A DNA stretch of 64,000 nt from Pteria penguin. Its lineage: Eukaryota > Mollusca > Bivalvia > Pterioida > Pteriidae. Each line of letters opens with the position of its first letter. Position 1 is the stretch's first letter. The notes under the pieces were generated by a model. The model was given only the letters and a program-made list of their open reading frames with translations. It was not told the DNA's origin and ran no database searches. A program made the position numbers and the translations under genes. The DNA lies in contig CM068583.1 in assembly GCA_035048485.1 (NCBI GenBank), positions 69,983,731 to 70,047,730 on the forward strand. The letters run 5' to 3'. Below, one piece after another: positions 44,757 to 56,984 of this stretch.

Positions 44757-45363
44757 TACGGAAGCCCATTTAGAACCTATCAAAAATATTTTGAATTTGA
44801 TGTACCGAAATTGTTAAAACGGATTAAACTCGTTCTAATGAATTCTTGAATTTGTTAAAACGGATAAGATTCGTTTTAACAAATTTGAGGAATTCCTTAT
44901 AACGAATTAAATAAATCTGTTATAACAAATTTGAGGAATTCGTTAAAACGAATTAAATCCGTTATAACAAATTTGTTAAATTCGTTTTAACAGGTTTTGA
45001 AATTCGTTTTAACAAATTAAATTAGAAATAATATATATTCCTCAAATTTGTTATAACAGATTTAATACGTTATAACCAATTCCTCAAATTTGTTAAAAGA
45101 ATTTAATCCGTTTTAAAAAATTCAAGAATTCGTTACAACGAATTTAATCCGTTTTAAGAAATCGTTATATCAAATTCAAAAATATTGTTTGATAGGTCTC
45201 TATTCGTTATAATGAATTCCTCAAATTTGTTATAACAGATTTAATACGTAATAACGAATGCCTCAAATTTGTTACAACGAATTTAATCCGTTTTAACGAG
45301 TTCATGAATTCGTTATATCAAATTAAAAAGTATTTTGATAGGTCTTAAATGGGCTTTCGTAGA
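44757..45363. mobile_element. Palindromic MITE built of GTTAAAACGAATT motifs
   Basis: The left end TACGGAAGCCCATTTAGAAC CTATCAAAA is mirrored by the right end TTTTGATAGGTCTTAAATGG GCTTTCGTA. The inside has about 15 alternating-orientation copies of a GTTA(A/T)AACGAATT(T/C) motif, giving many small palindromes. No coding capacity. Confidence 0.8.
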
Positions 45364-45569
45364 GTATACTTCCATTTACAAGTGAATTCATTTCAACGTA
45401 GTAAAATCATTTACTCCAGCGTAAAATTACGTGTTCCTACTTGTCCATTTATCAATCACTATGAAAATGTGTAAACACCTTACTGTAACATTTATATGTA
45501 TTAAGGTTACGACATCAACCTTATTTGACAATACAGTGACAGGTTTTATATTCAACCACCGTAAAATCT

Positions 45570-47022
45570 TATGTATTTCACATTTCATTTCATTTCTTTA
45601 TTCCTTATGTCAAATACCACATCGGTTACATGATATTACAATATATACAATTTGTACAAGGTGAACAGAACATAATATAGAATGGGAGTGAACAGATATT
45701 ATAGTGGAATTATATGTTGTCATTTCTTCTTTTACATGATATATACAAGTATTTACCCAACTTCTGTAATTCGTTTACATTATTAACACTAAGCAATTGA
45801 ACTAATTTAAATACACCGGGTTTTCTATAATAGTATGGCTTGATATACACTTGTCTTAAATCATGATAAAATGGACAAGTGAGTATAAAATGCAATTCGT
45901 CTTCAATATCATTTAAATTACATAATGAACACAATCTATTAGATCCTATTTCGTTTCTATATCGTCCATTTTCAATATTAAGCGTATGAGATGACAATCT
46001 GAAACGTGCTATGCATATCTTATATAGATTATCGATTGGCTTACATACTAGTAAATAATATTGTATACAAAAATTGTCGACTAGATGTTGATACATTTCA
46101 CCTTTTGATGCGTTATGAATTATAGATAACATCCCTTGTTTATATACATCAAAAAATCTTTGTTCAATTATCTTATATAAATTGTTATCAGCATGATCTT
46201 CCTCAAAAATATATCCAAGCCCTAGTCTACATAGCTCTGCTTTAATATTAAGCACCCAATCATCACAGAATAATACTCTGTCTTGTAAACAGGATTTAAG
46301 AATACAATTATCAGTATTTTTCAATTTCACCGAAAATTTTATGATTTTAAGTTTTCGTAAAATATGTAAAGGAAGTCTGCCAAGTTCATAATATACCAAA
46401 GCATTACATGTATTTTTCTTTACACCCAATACCTTTTTACAAAAAAGCAATATGTAGTTTTTCAACATCTGGGGCTTTATGGAAACCCCATACCTCAGAA
46501 GCATAATTAAGAATAGTATTTACATATGTATCAAAAATAGAACATTGTGTTTCAGTGTTAAAATTATGGTCTTTTAATTTGTTAGAAATTGCGAAATATG
46601 CTTCTCTTCCTTGATCAGCTGCATGCTTTTGCGTGACGTTAAACTTTCCATTATAGTTTAAAAGCATACCGAGATAGCTAAACTGATTTACTATTTGAAT
46701 ATTTCTACCATTATATTGCCAATTTTCGTTATCTTTTATTTGACCACCGTTTCTGAAAATCATAATTTTAGTTTTGTCAACATTTAATGTAAGCTTACAA
46801 ATGTCATTATAACTATGTAGAGAGTCTAGCATATGTTGCAAGTTATGTGGTGTTTCAGCGAACAATACCATGTCATCAGCGTACATTAACAAAAATAAGT
46901 TGATCAAATTAATTTCAATTGATGTACAATGTTCACTAATAAAATGTGACTCACAATCATTGACATATAGAGAATACAAAATGGGTGATAATACCTCACC
47001 TTGAAATAAACCGATAATCTGA
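45570..47022 (-). mobile_element. 5'-truncated LINE (non-LTR retrotransposon)
   Basis: Two overlapping minus-strand frames, 46979-46437 and 46504-45710, are one reverse transcriptase split by a frameshift near 46440-46500. Upstream of the first ATG the frame already reads GLFQGEVLSPILYSLY, and this is followed by LLMYADDMVLFAET, the catalytic YADD. Then come NVDKTKIMIF, FSYLGMLL and NYASEVWGFHKAPDVEKLH. The C-terminal C-x2-C-x(n)-H-x4-C motif is RLCSLCNLNDIEDELHFILT followed by C. It ends in (GAAATG)3 at 45578-45596. Likely a CR1/Jockey-related clade; dead copy. Confidence 0.85.
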
Positions 47023-47379
47023 TAAAACCCCTTTGTGTTTTACATATTTGGATTGCGTGATTCTATGGTCATCAATGTTGAGGGATATACATCTTAATTA
47101 CATAAACACAAGGAAAAATCATGTTACCTATGTGTTTCTAGATAGGTGGTGTGTAACATGAACGGGGACATTGGCTCTAAAATGACATAAAAATGCTGAC
47201 ATGTACACGCTTGTGATCACTTTATCGAGGATGTGCCCTTTTCTAATGAAAATCAGTTGCCATAGAATCTGAATCTATTATTAATTTATATCGTGTATGG
47301 GAAGGGGGAGTTAAAACATAGACTAAGGGACCATGCAATATTTATCACCGGGATGGGACCGGTGCATTCGGAATTTTGG

Positions 47380-47525
47380 TAATTTGTGATGGGACATGTA
47401 CTTTTTTCACTTAAAATTGATTTAAAAAATGTATGTGTCCCATGCATACTTCTTTAAAAAAAAGTAATTGTCCCATATCAATTCTAAGTGAAAAAAGTAC
47501 ATGTCCCATCACAAATCACAATGTT
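47380..47525. repeat. 146-bp fold-back repeat
   Basis: Left arm GTAATTTGTGATGGGACATG TACTTTTTTCACTTAAAATTGAT, with the mirrored arm ending CATCACAAATCAC at 47522. About 45 bp of near-perfect pairing and a ~55-base loop. Consistent with a tiny MITE. Confidence 0.8.
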
Positions 47526-47529
47526 TGGT

Positions 47530-49250
47530 ATAGTTTTAATGTTTATGTATGTTTAAACATCTTATCAGCTAACACACAATATAAAATGTTTGTACATGTA
47601 TGTGTATTTGGAAATATCCATAAGTAAATTACTTTTTCTAAAGCATTCTGTAATTTATAAATTGTAAAAATATATTACATAACATTTACTCAGAAGCATA
47701 AAAATGATACTAATAACCGAACTGTTCAAAGGAAGCATGCATTACTATGTCATATGTGAAAATGTGACCCCTGGCCATACTTCCTATGCCTTTTTCTATC
47801 ACACAAACAAATACTAGGCAAAGTGATCATCTTTATTATACTTTACATATGATACAATCACAAAGAGTATTTTTATAAGCACAACTTTATGACATTGTTT
47901 CATGAAGTTACAAAGAGCAGTCTTTCAATCTCAGTGGTAAACGGATGGAACGGTGTGATGTATATGGGGACAACAGGCAGAATTTCAGATTCACTTTCTT
48001 AGTGTTTGTCGTTGTCTCTCTGTCTGTCTGTTTGTCCGAAATTTGATTTTCCCCAAAAGATTTACGCAAATGTGTGGATGATGCAGTGTACATATAAATA
48101 CATAGCAAACTTGTCATATTCTGTTGAAAGAAAAAACTGTTATCAGTGATACAAAATCAGCTAAAGGCTTCATTTGGGGTTTGGCTGAAGAGAGCTTTTC
48201 ATGTTTTTGCTGGCATTTGAGGGCATAATATCGTGGTTCCCTTATCATGTACATGTATAATAGTCCAAGATTCTCTGCCCTTCTCCCACTTTTGATATCG
48301 GCGGTTTGTGGGAGAGGGTCAGACAGACTTTGTTGATCAAAAGTTGGAATTTTAGCGATACCAGCCGGTATCGGGATGTACAGGCCTCTGGGACAAACAA
48401 GCGTTTTCACAACAACGAACTTGCAACATATAATCCAGTAAATGAACATTTGACCTACTCGATGATAGCGATGTCTTTTCAAAATAAGATCTATAACCTC
48501 TGCTTGCTGCCGTTTTATCTGAAAACACGGCGAGATTCCCCTCTTTGCCATTTGTGTGCTATGACGTCAAATCTCGCAGAACGCGACTTTGCTTTGGTGA
48601 CCAATGGCAAATTAGCCGAGTGTTAAAGTGTCAGCTGCTGAAGTGTCACCGAGCCACTTCGCGGCGAGGTGATAAATTGATTGGTTCATGCGACGAGGGA
48701 AATGACTGGTCAAAAAATATCAAAACATGGGACCAGTGTAGAATGGAAAATTAATTTTAAATCAAAGGACTGAAAGTCCCGAGGGTCGCCAAGAGTTACA
48801 GTAATTAGAAAAAAGAACAGATGGTTGATGAATTTGTGTAAAAATGTGTCACAGCTCATTTACATTCAACTTAGGTGTACCAAGTCATTTGCCAAGGGCA
48901 CTGTTAGTTGCAACTGGGTAAAAGATTGAGCAATTTGTCCTGTAGCAATTACAAGGTAACATTGATGCATTGCTCTTGTGTATGTGTCTATTCATTGTGT
49001 CCATTCTATACAATTAATTCAAGTTGAGTTTCATGATTAAGACACAAGACAGACTTTCACTTTAACATTTTATTCTAAATACAAGTACCGGTACAATACA
49101 TCGTAAATTATTGACACAATATGATGTAAAACAGGGAAACTATGGTGTTAATAAGTTGACCTTGGTGAAAAATAATTTTTGTTGAAGAAAAAGACTTTTT
49201 AAGTATTAAGCTTGACAAGTTCAAAATGTATTGAAAGACTCAATACATAG
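47530..49250. other. Non-coding stretch, nothing recognised
   Basis: No element, exon chain or RNA gene recognised. ORFs at 48114-48626 overlap on both strands and have no domain signature. Confidence 0.4.
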
Positions 49251-49990
49251 GAAATCATTGTATTAATTGATGATGATTTCAAATCTCAGTGTATCATATG
49301 GATATCCAACTGAGTCAACTGTAGAATAACAATTGATCACAGTATCTTAAACTAAAATGAGTAAGCTTGACCTTAATTAGTTATGAAATAAAACTCTTTA
49401 TTGTGACCTTAACCTTTCAGTATTGACCTTGAGTGACCTTGGTCCATAGGCACTTAACCTAATTAACATTTTTGTGAAGTATGATCAAATTCTTATGAAA
49501 GGTGTATTGTATTAATTGATGACTATTTCAAATCTCAGTGTATCATATGGATATCCAATTGAGTCAACTGTAGAACAACAAGTGATCACAGTATCTAAAA
49601 CTAAAATGAGTAAGCTTGACCTTAATTAGTTATGAAATAAAACTCTTTATTGTGACCTTAACCTTTCAGTATTGACCTTGAGTAACCTTGGTCCATAGGC
49701 ACTTAACCTAATTAACATTTTTGTGAAGTATGATCAAATTCAAAGTGTAAGAGATACAAGTACTTCATGGAATTTTAAGTCATACTTAATAAGTGACCTT
49801 GACTTTTCAGAAATGACCTTGAGTGACTTTTGTCCAAATGCCGTTAACCTAAATTACATTTTGGTGAAGTATGATCAAATTCTGATGAAAGGTATAGGAG
49901 ATATGAGCTCCGACGGACGGACGGACGGACGGACGGACGGACGGACGGACGGAGAGACACGACAATGACTACATGCTTCCCCGGAAATTA
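49250..49990. repeat. Dispersed repeat with tandem ~250-bp units and (GGAC)n
   Basis: A ~250-bp segment (TGTATTAATTGATGA ... TTGACCTTGAGTGACCTTGG ... GAAGTATGATCAAATTC) occurs twice almost identically (49258-49500, 49508-49745). A third, diverged half copy follows to 49890, then (GGAC)n at 49912-49951. Its tail CCCCGGAAATTATTTTGGG may be an element end. Non-coding. Confidence 0.75.
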
Positions 49991-51528
49991 TTTTGGGAAC
50001 ATGATTACTATGATGTTAAATAAAAGTTATGTGCAAGTTATTCACATGTTCAAGAGTCAGTATGAAAATGATGGCAACATATCTTTATAGTTATCATCTT
50101 TAACAAGAAACAACCTTCAAATGAAAACAAATGGTAATTCTACCACATATCAAAATTAAAACATGCTCAATAAAACAGAAAACCTCAACTGATAATGTCA
50201 CTTAGGAAACTGGAAAGATACCAGCATTCTTTTCTATGTGTAATAACAAATTACTGACATCATCAGAAGTTGTACAATCACATACAGACAATGACTTTAT
50301 TAAGAGACCTGAAGCTTTTATTTACAAACACAAGAGAAACATTATCCGATATCCTTTACATGATGATATTTAAAAAGATAATGTTTTATATTTGTATACG
50401 TATTTAGCAAATTATGGCACTGTTCTCGTGTTCCTTTCAATTAATTCAATATGTTTGAATTAATACAAGTCACTGAGTTCTTGTGTATTTCAAATATCAT
50501 ATTATGCTTGAAATATGTGAAGTGACATCACTTTGCAGTCCACTGAAAATGAAATGAATGCAGAATTTGTTAAACTTTGAATCTACTGTATCTAACTTTC
50601 TTTATCAATGAACTTGGCAAGATCTGTCATCCTTCTATACAAATGTTAAGGTGCAAAGAAATTTTTCATCAGGAGATTCAACATAGCAGTCAAAGTGTTT
50701 TTCAAGAATCTGGTTTTCGCAGATTATATAAACTGTACCCATGTCAATGGCTAAAATCTCTGACCCCTATCTCCCTTGCATATTCTTGTAACTTCTACTA
50801 TCTTCTTCATTTCTGGAGCAGATGTTTTCTGAAAATTGAACAAACTCAAATCAATCTAAATGAATTAATATAATCATTATCATTAATTATCCACACATTT
50901 TTTTCAACCTTTATTATCAGACATCATGTATGCAGCTCTGTTGATTGAAAACGCAATATTTTCTACTGATTTGAGAAACTTCTAAAACTATTCATAACCC
51001 ATATTCATGGAACAAAGTGCAATATCCAACATGTATAATAAAAATATTGAACCTAACCTGGAGCTTAAACCTGACAAAAATACAAATACAAACACATCTA
51101 ACTTCAAGAGATAATGTGATTGCATGTGTTGTTATGCATAGAGAAGTATGTATGTTCAGCCACAATCAAGTGAACTTTGTCAAGTGATGACAACCTGACA
51201 AACTAAAAAGTTAAAAGATATATCTATCTAATATGGCTCATTCTTACCTGCACAGCTGACTACTGTGTTGTTGAGAGTGTGAACTCACCCGGGTAAGTAT
51301 AAGCCACAATACATGTTACTACTACATGTAGGATATAGTCTCAAAATCTGACATCTGCAATAACAGCCTCCCTCCACAGTGCAACATTTACAGTGTTGTC
51401 TCATCTTTGATGATATTTCTCACAGGTACTGGGTTTGGTTTTTACCATGACATTGTTGGTTCACTTATCCTGAAGAAGATTTTGATAAGGATTAATAATC
51501 TAACTAGATATACCACAATCTTATGTAC
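49991..51528. other. Non-coding stretch, nothing recognised
   Basis: 1.5 kb of AT-rich DNA with no element recognised. Confidence 0.4.
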
Positions 51529-51534
51529 ACAGTG

Positions 51535-51695
51535 GTGGATCCAGGAGCTCATCTGAGGAGGTTTTTATCCAGGATGAGGGGGTTTTAAACAACATTTTCA
51601 AGAAATTGTGCAAATTTCGTATAAATTTAACATATTTTTCGTATCTGAGGGGTTTTTTTTCCGAACCCCCCTAACTCCCCTGGATCCGCCACTGG
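51535..51695. mobile_element. Short hAT-type MITE
   Basis: The inverted ends CAGTGGTGGATCCAGGAG and CTCCCCTGGATCCGCCACTG are about 160 bp apart, with G-run/C-run subterminal sequence (GAGGGGTTTTTTTTCCGAAC). CAGTGGCGGATCCAG-type termini are typical of hAT elements in animals. No convincing 8-bp duplication seen. Confidence 0.75.
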
Positions 51696-52485
51696 TGCAA
51701 ACAGTTCTGAGAACTCTACATAACATATATTCTTTATGCACTTTATACCAATTATCCTACAGCTTTATTGATAGTATGGTTACAGAAATTTTGCAAAGTT
51801 GTTACTACTAGTACCCAGTATATGAAGTATAAGGCTCACACTTTGAGTACACTACATAATGGAAGAAGTATTATTCTCGAAGTCGGTGTGAGGTCACTGT
51901 CTCCATTGGTCTACGTAGATGCCCGAGGAGTCTGGCCATGTCACTTGGGGTAAAACTCGGGGTTTATCATTAGTAGCATTAATACAACTTCATGCTCTTC
52001 TGTATCAATTCTAAAGGGGGTTTCTTATAAAATACGATCGGAAATGTGTATAACATGGATTCAAAATTTACTTGCTTGAATGACAATATTTTAATTCCTT
52101 TTTACAAAACTTCCTACTGGAATGCTCATTGTTCTCTATGATAAAGTCCGATGCTTTATCCCAAATGTTTCGAATGCTGATATAAATACTCGGATGTCCG
52201 ACTTTGAGAATGACCAATTAAATATGAAATCGCTCTTGCACACTTTTATAGCAAGAGAATTTGAATACAGATGTTACTCGTTAATCTGGAATTCAAAGAC
52301 CCAGAACTCTTCTAATAGTTCTATAAAAATCTGTTGTATTTCATCTTGGAAAATTGAAGATAATCGCTTTATTATTACTGCCACAACATACAAACATGAT
52401 CCTGTCTGCATGAACATGACATGTATACATGTACATGCTGACCTAATTTCTACTGAAACAGTTAATTAAGAAATAATGACGACCT
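51696..52485. other. Spacer with one unexplained ORF
   Basis: The + strand ORF 52122-52469 (115 codons, MLIVLYDKVRCFIP...) has no recognised domain and could be chance. The rest is unremarkable. Confidence 0.35.
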
Positions 52486-52619
52486 CAGAGGCGGATTCAA
52501 GGGGGCGGGGTGGGGTGGGGGTGGAGGTGGGGGGCAGAGGGGGCGCTCCCCCCCCCCCCCAGCACCGCCGCACAAAAAAAAAAAAAAGAAATGGGGCGGG
52601 GGTGGAACGTCACGATTCC

Positions 52620-53555
52620 CTTAAAACTTTCATTGACCTTTTACCAGCTATTGTCGAGTCTCTGGAATACTTCTCGCAGGAGTGCCGAACACAAGGAAAT
52701 CAGGAGTGGCCAGCGCATCATCCCTACTGAAGACAAGGAAACCAGGAGTGGCCAGCGCATCATCCCTGCTGAAGACAAGGAAACCAGGAGTGGCCAGCGC
52801 ATCATCCCTGCTGAAGACAAGGAAACCAGGAGTGGCCAGCGCATCATCCCTGCTGAAGACAGTGATGGACTTCTCCTTTTTGATGACCATCATCATTGTG
52901 CAGAGATGCCTTGCCTACCTCAGTGGTCTTACCACGTTCCTTACAGGAAAGGGGATTGGACGTCTCCAGAGCACTACAGTTAGTGTCCACTGTGCGAGAG
53001 GCCTTAAAAGACACCAGGGACAACGTTGAAAAGTTCCATCAAGAGCTGTTTAGTAACGCCACCGATCTTGCCGAGCTCCTCAATATTATACCTGCCAAGC
53101 CAAGGACTTGTGGAAGGCAAACCCAATGAAATAACATTCCATCAGAGAGCGTTGAGGAATATTTTCGGAAAGTGATCACAATACCATTCCTGGACCATCT
53201 CCTTAACGAAATGGACACCCGGTTCACGCCACTTCATAAACGTGCTACGCTAGGAACGAAGTTGGTACCAGCATTCATGGAGTGTAAGCCAAAACCAACG
53301 GACTTCGACTTCATGGATGACCTACCGCATGCAGAATGTTTTGATGCAGAGCTTCATCAGTACTATCTTATATGGAGCGGCAAGGACAAGAGACCCATGA
53401 CCATTGCAGCAGTGCTACAGGAATGCGACCGTATGGCCTTTCCGAACATACGAACAGTGCTACAGATCAGTGCCACATTCCCAATCACTAGCTGCGAGTG
53501 TGAATGGAGCATTAGGGTCTTGAGGCTACATAAATCCTACCTACAGAGATCTTAA
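52620..53555 (+). pseudogene. hAT-family transposase pseudogene
   Basis: Fragments in two frames: AIVESLEYFSQECRTQG, then a 42-bp tandem repeat (about 4 copies, 52690-52860) that disrupts the frame. LAYLSGLTTFLTGKG and VSRALQLVSTVREALKDTRD follow in shifted frames, then NIIPAKPRTCGRQTQ and a TGA at 53127-53129. Beyond it the frame continues with EEYFRKVITIPFLDHLLNEM, and LQISATFPITSCECEWSIRV, the hAT C-terminal dimerisation motif. Frameshift, stop and repeat expansion show it is dead. Confidence 0.8.
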
Positions 53556-53820
53556 CGTGGACACTAGAGATGTCGTGCTAGTTTGCTCGCAAGCAACCAC
53601 GGAAGATCATGCTACCCAATCTTCTGAACGAGGTTTAGTAATGGTGTGGCAAAGCTGGTGACAGTCTTTCAAAAGCAATAGATTGTAGTCAATAAGTGTT
53701 GTAACTTATTTATGAGACAAGTCGCTCTTTCAGTGCTTGTAAATTATACTAGTGATATTCTTTATTACAATTTTATTTTCACGCTGCCTAATATCTTAAC
53801 TTATAGTCAAAACACGGGTA

Positions 53821-53879
53821 TTTCATTGAGACGTTTTATACACAGGGCATTTCATTGAGACGTTTTATACACAGGGCAC
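53821..53879. repeat. 29-bp duplication at the fold-back end
   Basis: TTTCATTGAGACGTTTTATA plus CACAGGGCA occurs twice (53821, 53850). The last 9 bases are the first bases of the fold-back terminus, so the duplication spans the insertion junction. Confidence 0.75.
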
Positions 53880-54346
53880 GCCAGTTATGCTAAATAATCG
53901 TTGATTGATTGACTGATTGATTGATTTTTGTTCTACGTCACACCACGAATATTTCACGTATATGGTGACGGCATCTGCCTCATGCGGGGCATACAAATTT
54001 TGACCTTTGCAACGGACCCACCCGAAGCAGTGAGGGATCTTTAACGTGCCATGCATACCACGACACGGGGCCTCGGTTTTTAAGGTCTCGTCCGAAAGAC
54101 ATGACACCGGCATGACCAGTGCGGGATTCGAACCCCGGCCTCCCGATCAGGAGTCCGACGCGATACTACTAAGCCACGCCGGCTTAAATAATCGTTGACG
54201 TCACATGTTGACACATATAAAAAAGAGAAGGGAGGACACCGATTTTTCGCCGATCTGGGATTTCCCTAATTTTCCATATTTTTTGATGTAATAAAAGCTT
54301 TCGTCAGTTACCTTGCACTTTATTATGCATCTGTATGTACTCGCAG
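53870..54346. mobile_element. Second fold-back arm, split by a SINE
   Basis: 53870-53904 and 54185-54346 match the left arm of the element at 28832 (CACAGGGCACG, GTTGACGTCACATGTTGACA, TTTTTCGCCGATC). Similarity stops at about 54346, so the loop and other arm are missing. Confidence 0.85.
53905..54184 (-). mobile_element. tRNA-derived SINE, minus strand, nested
   Basis: The same family as 44246-44520, with B box GGTTCGAATCCC on the minus strand and a (TTGA)n tail. The exact 14-bp target duplication TAAATAATCGTTGA lies at 53891-53904 and 54185-54198, so insertion into the fold-back arm was recent. Confidence 0.92.
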
Positions 54347-54656
54347 TTATGTCAATATTTATTTATTCATGTAACTTTTCTCGATATTCACCTGGAGAGC
54401 AATATTTTTACAGTTTTTCGACCAATATGATCAACAGTATCCGCCAATGCAATACTGTATCCATCGATCGGCCTTCAAGCTGACCAAGGAGAACGAACAA
54501 ACTGGTCCAAAAATGGTATCACATTGCACCATTTTCATCCTATTTCACAAACATTTCCCACTTCCCCTTCCCGCACTTGGCGCTTCGCGCCTCGTTAGGT
54601 ATTCGTCGCCCCCCCCCCCTCTACCCCGGGGCAGTCTGCCTTCTGGATTCGCCACT

Positions 54657-55690
54657 GGACTAGTCGTTATCTAATGTTGAGTAACAATGAACAATATTGC
54701 GTACTGCAATACGTTGTTATGAACTGGGCATCCGGTTCAAAATCTACAAGTCATACAGACAAATATAGCCAAACTGGACGGCGCTAGAGTACCGTAGCGT
54801 GTAATCAAAGGCGTACCGACTACTGCATTCTGCAATGCGTTGTAGTGAGCTAGCCGTACTGTTCAAAATTTACACGTCTTACAACATTAAAAAAAACAAT
54901 TATAAATAGTTTCTACAGCAAAACAAATACCAGTATATACTATATACACATTGTATCAATAAGAATTGACAAAACACTTACTATTTATCGAGAACTCTTC
55001 CACTGTCAGCTAGTTGTCTCGTTCACCTCTCTCCGTCTCGGCTACTATTTATAGCATAGAAAAAAACGCGCCAAACATTCTGGGGAATTTCCATAAGCTT
55101 TGTACTAAAATGCATAGGCATTAAAGAAGAATGATACTCTTCGTTTCACCTAGTACTATTTAATCATTTACTAATACTGTCAACATTTGATGTGCTAAAC
55201 GAATTAGTAAATTCAACCTCAAAACATAGTACTGAATCATGATCATAAGAACTACATTTGGTAGCGCATGTGTTGAACGAGTAGTAAAGAGGTAAAGCCT
55301 AATTATTCGGAGCCTTTCGTTTTTCACTTTACTGGGAATGGAAGAGACAAGGTTCCGAAAGTCTGATCTCTACTGTAACAATGGGTCGCTATCATGTATG
55401 TAAAAAATCGGGTCCCATGCTCTCCAACTTGCAAAAGAGTTAGAGTCCCAAGCAAGTCACTAGCCCTATGACCATAAACTGAGGATATACTTTTCAATAT
55501 GTAATATTTAAGGATTGAAAAAGTGGCATGGACTTTATACAGTAAATTCTTACTGACAACTGCAACAATTTTACATGCGTATCAAACTATATACTCATAA
55601 TAAATAAAATCAACCTTAAAAATTTGACTGCTCAATGTATGGTCAAGAGTCCAGGTCTATGATTGTATATAATATGATGTTTGTTGGGTA
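54657..55690. other. Non-coding stretch, nothing recognised
   Basis: 1 kb of AT-rich DNA. The phrase TACTGCAATACGTTGTTATG AACTGGGCATCCGGTTCAAA recurs diverged ~120 bp later (TTCTGCAATGCGTTGTAGTG), a weak two-copy duplication. Confidence 0.4.
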
Positions 55691-55694
55691 TGTT

Positions 55695-56970
55695 AGCACA
55701 CATGATATGATATGATTAGATTGTGACGGAAGGCATGAGTACGCTAGCACTAGGCAAACATATGATTAAAGTGTGTGACGGAAAGTGTGAGAGCGCTAAC
55801 ACAAGACAAACATATGATTAAAGTGTGTGACGGAAAGTGTGAGAGCGCTAACACAAGACAAACATATGATTAAAGTGCGTGACGGAAAGTGTGAGAGCGC
55901 TAACACAAGACAAACATATGATTAAAGTGCGTGACGGAAAGTGTGAGAGCGCTAACACAAGACAAACATATGATTAAAGTGTGTGACGGAAAGTGTGAGA
56001 GCGCTAACACAAGACAAACATATGATTAAAGTGTGTGACGGAAAGTGTGAGAGCGCTAACACAAGACAAACATATGATTAAAGTGTGTGATGGAAAGTGT
56101 GAGAGCGCTAACACAAGACAAACATATGATTAAAGTGCGTGACGGAAAGTGTGAGAGCGCTAGCACAAGACAAACATATGATTAAAGTGTGTGACGGAAA
56201 GTGTGAGAGCGCTAACACAAGACAATTATATGATTAAAGTGCGTGACGGAAAGTGTGAGAGCGCTAACACAAGACAAACATATGATTAAAGTGCGTGACG
56301 GAAAGTGTGAGAGCGCTAACACAAGACAAACACATGATTAAAGTGTGTGACGGAAAGTGTGAGGGCGCTAACACAAGACAAATATATGATTAAAGTGCGT
56401 GACGGAAAGTGTGAGAGCGCTAACACAAGACAAACGTATGATTAAAGTGCGTGACGGAAAGTGTGAGAGCGCTAACACAAGACAAACGTATGATTAAAGT
56501 GCGTGACGGAAAGTGTGAGAGCGCTAACACAAGACAAATATATGATTAAAGTGCGTGACGGAAAGTGTGAGAGCGCTAACACAAGACAAACATATGATTA
56601 AAGTGTGTGATGGAAAGTGTGAGGGCGCTAACACAAGACAAACATATGATGATGGTGTGTGACGGAAAGTGTGAGATCGCTAACACAAGACAAACATATG
56701 ATTAAAGTGCGTGACGGAAAGTGTGAGAGCGCTAACACAAGACAAACATATGATTAAAGTGTGTGACGGAAAGTGTGAGAGCGCTAACACAAGACAAACA
56801 TATGATGATGGTGTGTGACGGAAAGTGTGAGAGCGCTAACACAAGACAAACATATGATTAAAGTGTGTGACGGAAAGTGTGAGAGCGCTAACACAAGACA
56901 AACATATGATTAGTGTGACTGAAAGTGTGAGAGCGCTAACACAAGACAAACATATGATTAGAGTATGTGG
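55695..56970. repeat. 52-bp minisatellite array
   Basis: About 24 highly similar units of CATATGATTAAAGTGTGTGA then CGGAAAGTGTGAGAGCGCTA then ACACAAGACAAA, checked between 55811 and 55863. Each contains CATATG. Near-identity implies recent homogenisation. Confidence 0.95.
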
Positions 56971-56984
56971 TGGAAGACTTAAGT

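Larger units (their letters stand above)
52487..54656 (+). mobile_element. Decayed hAT transposon with nested insertions
   Basis: The left end CAGAGGCGGATTCAAGGGGG (52487) and right end CTTCTGGATTCGCCACTGG (to about 54656) form hAT-type inverted termini, each followed inwards by G- or C-rich runs. Between them lie a broken transposase (52620-53555), a fold-back arm (53870-54346) and a SINE inside that arm. The 8-bp target duplication is not convincing. Confidence 0.7.

Noticed and set aside
48114..48626. Overlapping 145- and 106-codon ORFs
   Set aside because: On opposite strands, no domain, no splice or promoter evidence.
52122..52469. Possible exon or gene of 115 codons
   Set aside because: No recognised motif or neighbour support; noted only as unexplained.
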